24,122 nucleotides of DNA from URNF01 sp045594105. GTDB taxonomy: Bacteria > Bacillota > Clostridia > Oscillospirales > Acutalibacteraceae. Of the stretch, positions 23,801 through 24,122 are shown one piece after another. The notes beneath the pieces were generated by a model. It saw only the letters and a program-made list of their open reading frames with translations, did no database searches and was not told the origin of the DNA. A program made the position numbers and the translations under genes. Numbering within the stretch: the stretch's first letter is position 1; every line of letters begins with the position of its first letter. The stretch is from NCBI GenBank assembly GCA_045594105.1, contig JAZNXY010000109.1, positions 1 through 24,122 of the forward strand, in the 5' to 3' direction.

Positions 23801-23959
23801 GTAGACGGTAATGAAAATATCGGCGAATTGGTAACCCGTAATATCGAAACGATTTGTGAGGATGTACTCGCAGACGGTATCACCCTCGGTGAGACCGACG
23901 GTTTCGTGAAGGAATGGGATATCAACGGCGAAAAAGTAACCTTTGGTGTGAAAAGATAA
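20813..23959 (+). CDS. ileS: Isoleucyl-tRNA synthetase (long, IleS2/eukaryote-like type)
   Basis: The 1048-aa class Ia synthetase has HIGH at 55-58 (PHIGHV) within FYDGPPTANGKPHIGHVL-type sequence and KMSKS at 601-605. Cys pairs occur near 186-190 (YCPRCG) and in CECGH and CPHCGK (about 475-525), followed by the anticodon-binding helical domain. The editing domain (about 200-390) has TTPWTLPSN near its start. The THGLPVE box and the length over 1030 aa fit the type 2 lineage, which in other bacteria is often naturally less sensitive to mupirocin. It charges tRNA-Ile and is controlled by the T-box leader. GGAGG lies about 9 nt before the ATG. Confidence 0.96.
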   Translation: MYRKVSTDLNFVEREKQVEKFWADNGIFEKSMDSRKEGETYTFYDGPPTANGKPHIGHVLTRVIKDMIPRYRTMKGYMVPRKAGWDTHGLPVELEVEKLLGLDGKEQIETYGLEPFIGKCKESVWKYKGMWEDFSATVGFWADMDDPYVTYHNDFIESEWWALKQIWDKGLLYKGFKIVPYCPRCGTPLSSHEVAQGYKNVKERSAIVRFKVVGEDAWFLAWTTTPWTLPSNVALCVNPKDTYCRVKAADGHVYYIAEELLDRVLGKLATDDTPAYEILDRYVGTDLENKEYEPLFDCAKVIADKQHKKGFYVTCADYVTMTDGTGIVHIAPAFGEDDAQVGRRYDLPFVQLVDAEGNMSPETPFAGLFVKKADPLVLEDLEKRGQLFDAPKFEHDYPFCWRCDTPLLYYARESWFIKMTDVKEDLIRNNDTINWIPESIGKGRFGDWLQNVQDWGVSRDRYWGTPLNIWECECGHRHSVGSIAELKEMSPNCPDEIELHRPFIDAVTITCPHCGKQMKRVPEVLDCWFDSGAMPFAQHHYPFENKDLFEQQFPADFISEAVDQTRGWFYSLLAISTLIFNKAPYRNVIVLGHVQDENGQKMSKSKGNAVDPFDALETYGADAIRWYFYSNSAPWLPNRFHGRAVMEGQRKLMGTLWNTYAFFVLYADIDKFDATKYTLEYDKLSVMDKWLLSKLNTLVKEMDENLHNYRIPEAARVLQEFVDEMSNWYVRRSRERFWESGMPQDKINAYMTLYTALVTVCKAAAPMIPFMTEDIYQNLVRSLDDTAPESIHLCDYPEVNEAYINKDLESAMEEVLQVVVLGRAARNGSNRKNRQPLAKMYVKAEMALDAMYQQIIEEELNVKAVEFVTDTSAFSSYTFKPQLKTVGPKYGKQLGEIRAALAEIDGNAAMAELTANGVLTLALPSGEVKLAEEDLLIDTAQQDGYYTVADRGVTVVLDTTLTPELIEEGFVREIISKLQTMRKEAGFEVTDHITVYVDGNENIGELVTRNIETICEDVLADGITLGETDGFVKEWDINGEKVTFGVKR

Positions 23960-23985
23960 AAAAGCACGGCTTGCAACGCAAGCTG
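23958..23985 (+). terminator. Truncated terminator hairpin after ileS
   Basis: An A-run and GCACGGCTTGC (23964-23974), then AAC, then GCAAGC, pair for about 8 bp. They look like the left arm and half the right arm of an intrinsic terminator of the style seen elsewhere in the window. The expected continuation of the right arm and T-run is missing; the sequence changes at about 23984-23986 into the IS-like region. Confidence 0.5.
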
Positions 23986-24122
23986 AAGTAGTCAATAGTT
24001 AGTAGACACAAAAAAGGAAAGAATTAAGCTGCCAGTTCAAGCCTGTATTGGACTGGCGGTTTTCTTTTGAGTTTTCGAACAGGACGTATGTAATTGAAAT
24101 AGTAAACGGTATCGGCTACAAC
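23984..24122 (-). mobile_element. End of an IS3-like insertion sequence (runs off window)
   Basis: From about 23984 the sequence begins TGAAGTAGTC and includes TAGTAGACACA (24000-24010), which ends a short non-coding stretch before a transposase 3' end. IS3-family ends commonly have TG...CA termini. The other end lies outside the window, so the boundary and target duplication cannot be confirmed. Confidence 0.5.
24024..24122 (-). CDS. IS3-family transposase, C-terminal fragment
   Basis: The last 32 codons plus TAA of a transposase are read on the - strand; the 5' part is beyond the window. The visible residues include DTVYYFNYIRPVRKL and PPVQYRLELAA. This is the typical end of the rve-type catalytic domain (Y-x-x-x-RP, then P-x-x-YR) of IS3-group OrfB proteins. 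The catalytic DDE residues are out of view. Whether the element is intact is unknown. Confidence 0.7.
   Translation of the reverse strand, partial: VVADTVYYFNYIRPVRKLKRKPPVQYRLELAA

Noticed and set aside
1..24122. CRISPR array, tRNA or rRNA genes
   Set aside because: No regularly spaced repeats and no tRNA-like cloverleaf or rRNA sequence was recognised on either strand.

Overview
The window looks like a chromosomal segment of a low-to-mid GC Firmicute, most likely a gut-type clostridium of the Oscillospiraceae/Ruminococcaceae kind. The evidence is AGGAGG-type ribosome sites, a T-box leader on ileS, LPXTG-type surface proteins with sortases, a Gram-positive lic (phosphocholine) cassette and ECF-type vitamin uptake. 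The genus cannot be fixed from sequence alone.

Region 1 (about 200-8690, + strand) is a sortase-assembled pilus operon. A promoter preceded by an 18-bp palindrome drives six genes: a signal-peptidase-like protein that has lost both catalytic residues, a 1336-aa LPETG adhesin (probable tip), an LPETG backbone pilin, a class C pilin sortase, a small IPQTG protein (probable base or minor pilin) and a second, smaller sortase. A strong hairpin without a T-tract follows the backbone pilin, and an intrinsic terminator ends the operon.

Region 2 (8863-16611, + strand) is a tightly packed seven-gene operon: XRE regulator, CPBP membrane protease-like protein, CDP-glycerol glycerophosphotransferase-like enzyme, a 919-aa fusion of a YidC/Oxa1-like domain with a membrane-anchored sulfatase/LtaS-like domain, then LicC, LicA and LicB. 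Four-nucleotide ATGA overlaps and gaps of 2-14 nt argue for one transcript. Read together it is a cell-surface phosphopolymer pathway with phosphocholine decoration. The fusion protein is the most unusual item: its YidC part has Asn where housekeeping YidC proteins carry the functional groove Arg. No LicD is present in the window.

Region 3 (16610-17856, - strand) holds an ECF-transporter S component and a DUF4430 (transcobalamin-like) lipoprotein. They lie behind a promoter, a probable cobalamin-class riboswitch and a terminator, which suggests a B12 or corrinoid uptake module.

Region 4 (17868-20399, - strand) is a three-gene amino-acid ABC importer (binding lipoprotein, permease, ATPase) with an internal terminator after the binding protein and a final terminator.

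Region 5 (20519-23959, + strand) is ileS with promoter and T-box leader. Just beyond it an apparent ileS terminator is cut off, and the end of an IS3-like element begins; the 3' end of its transposase runs off the window on the - strand.
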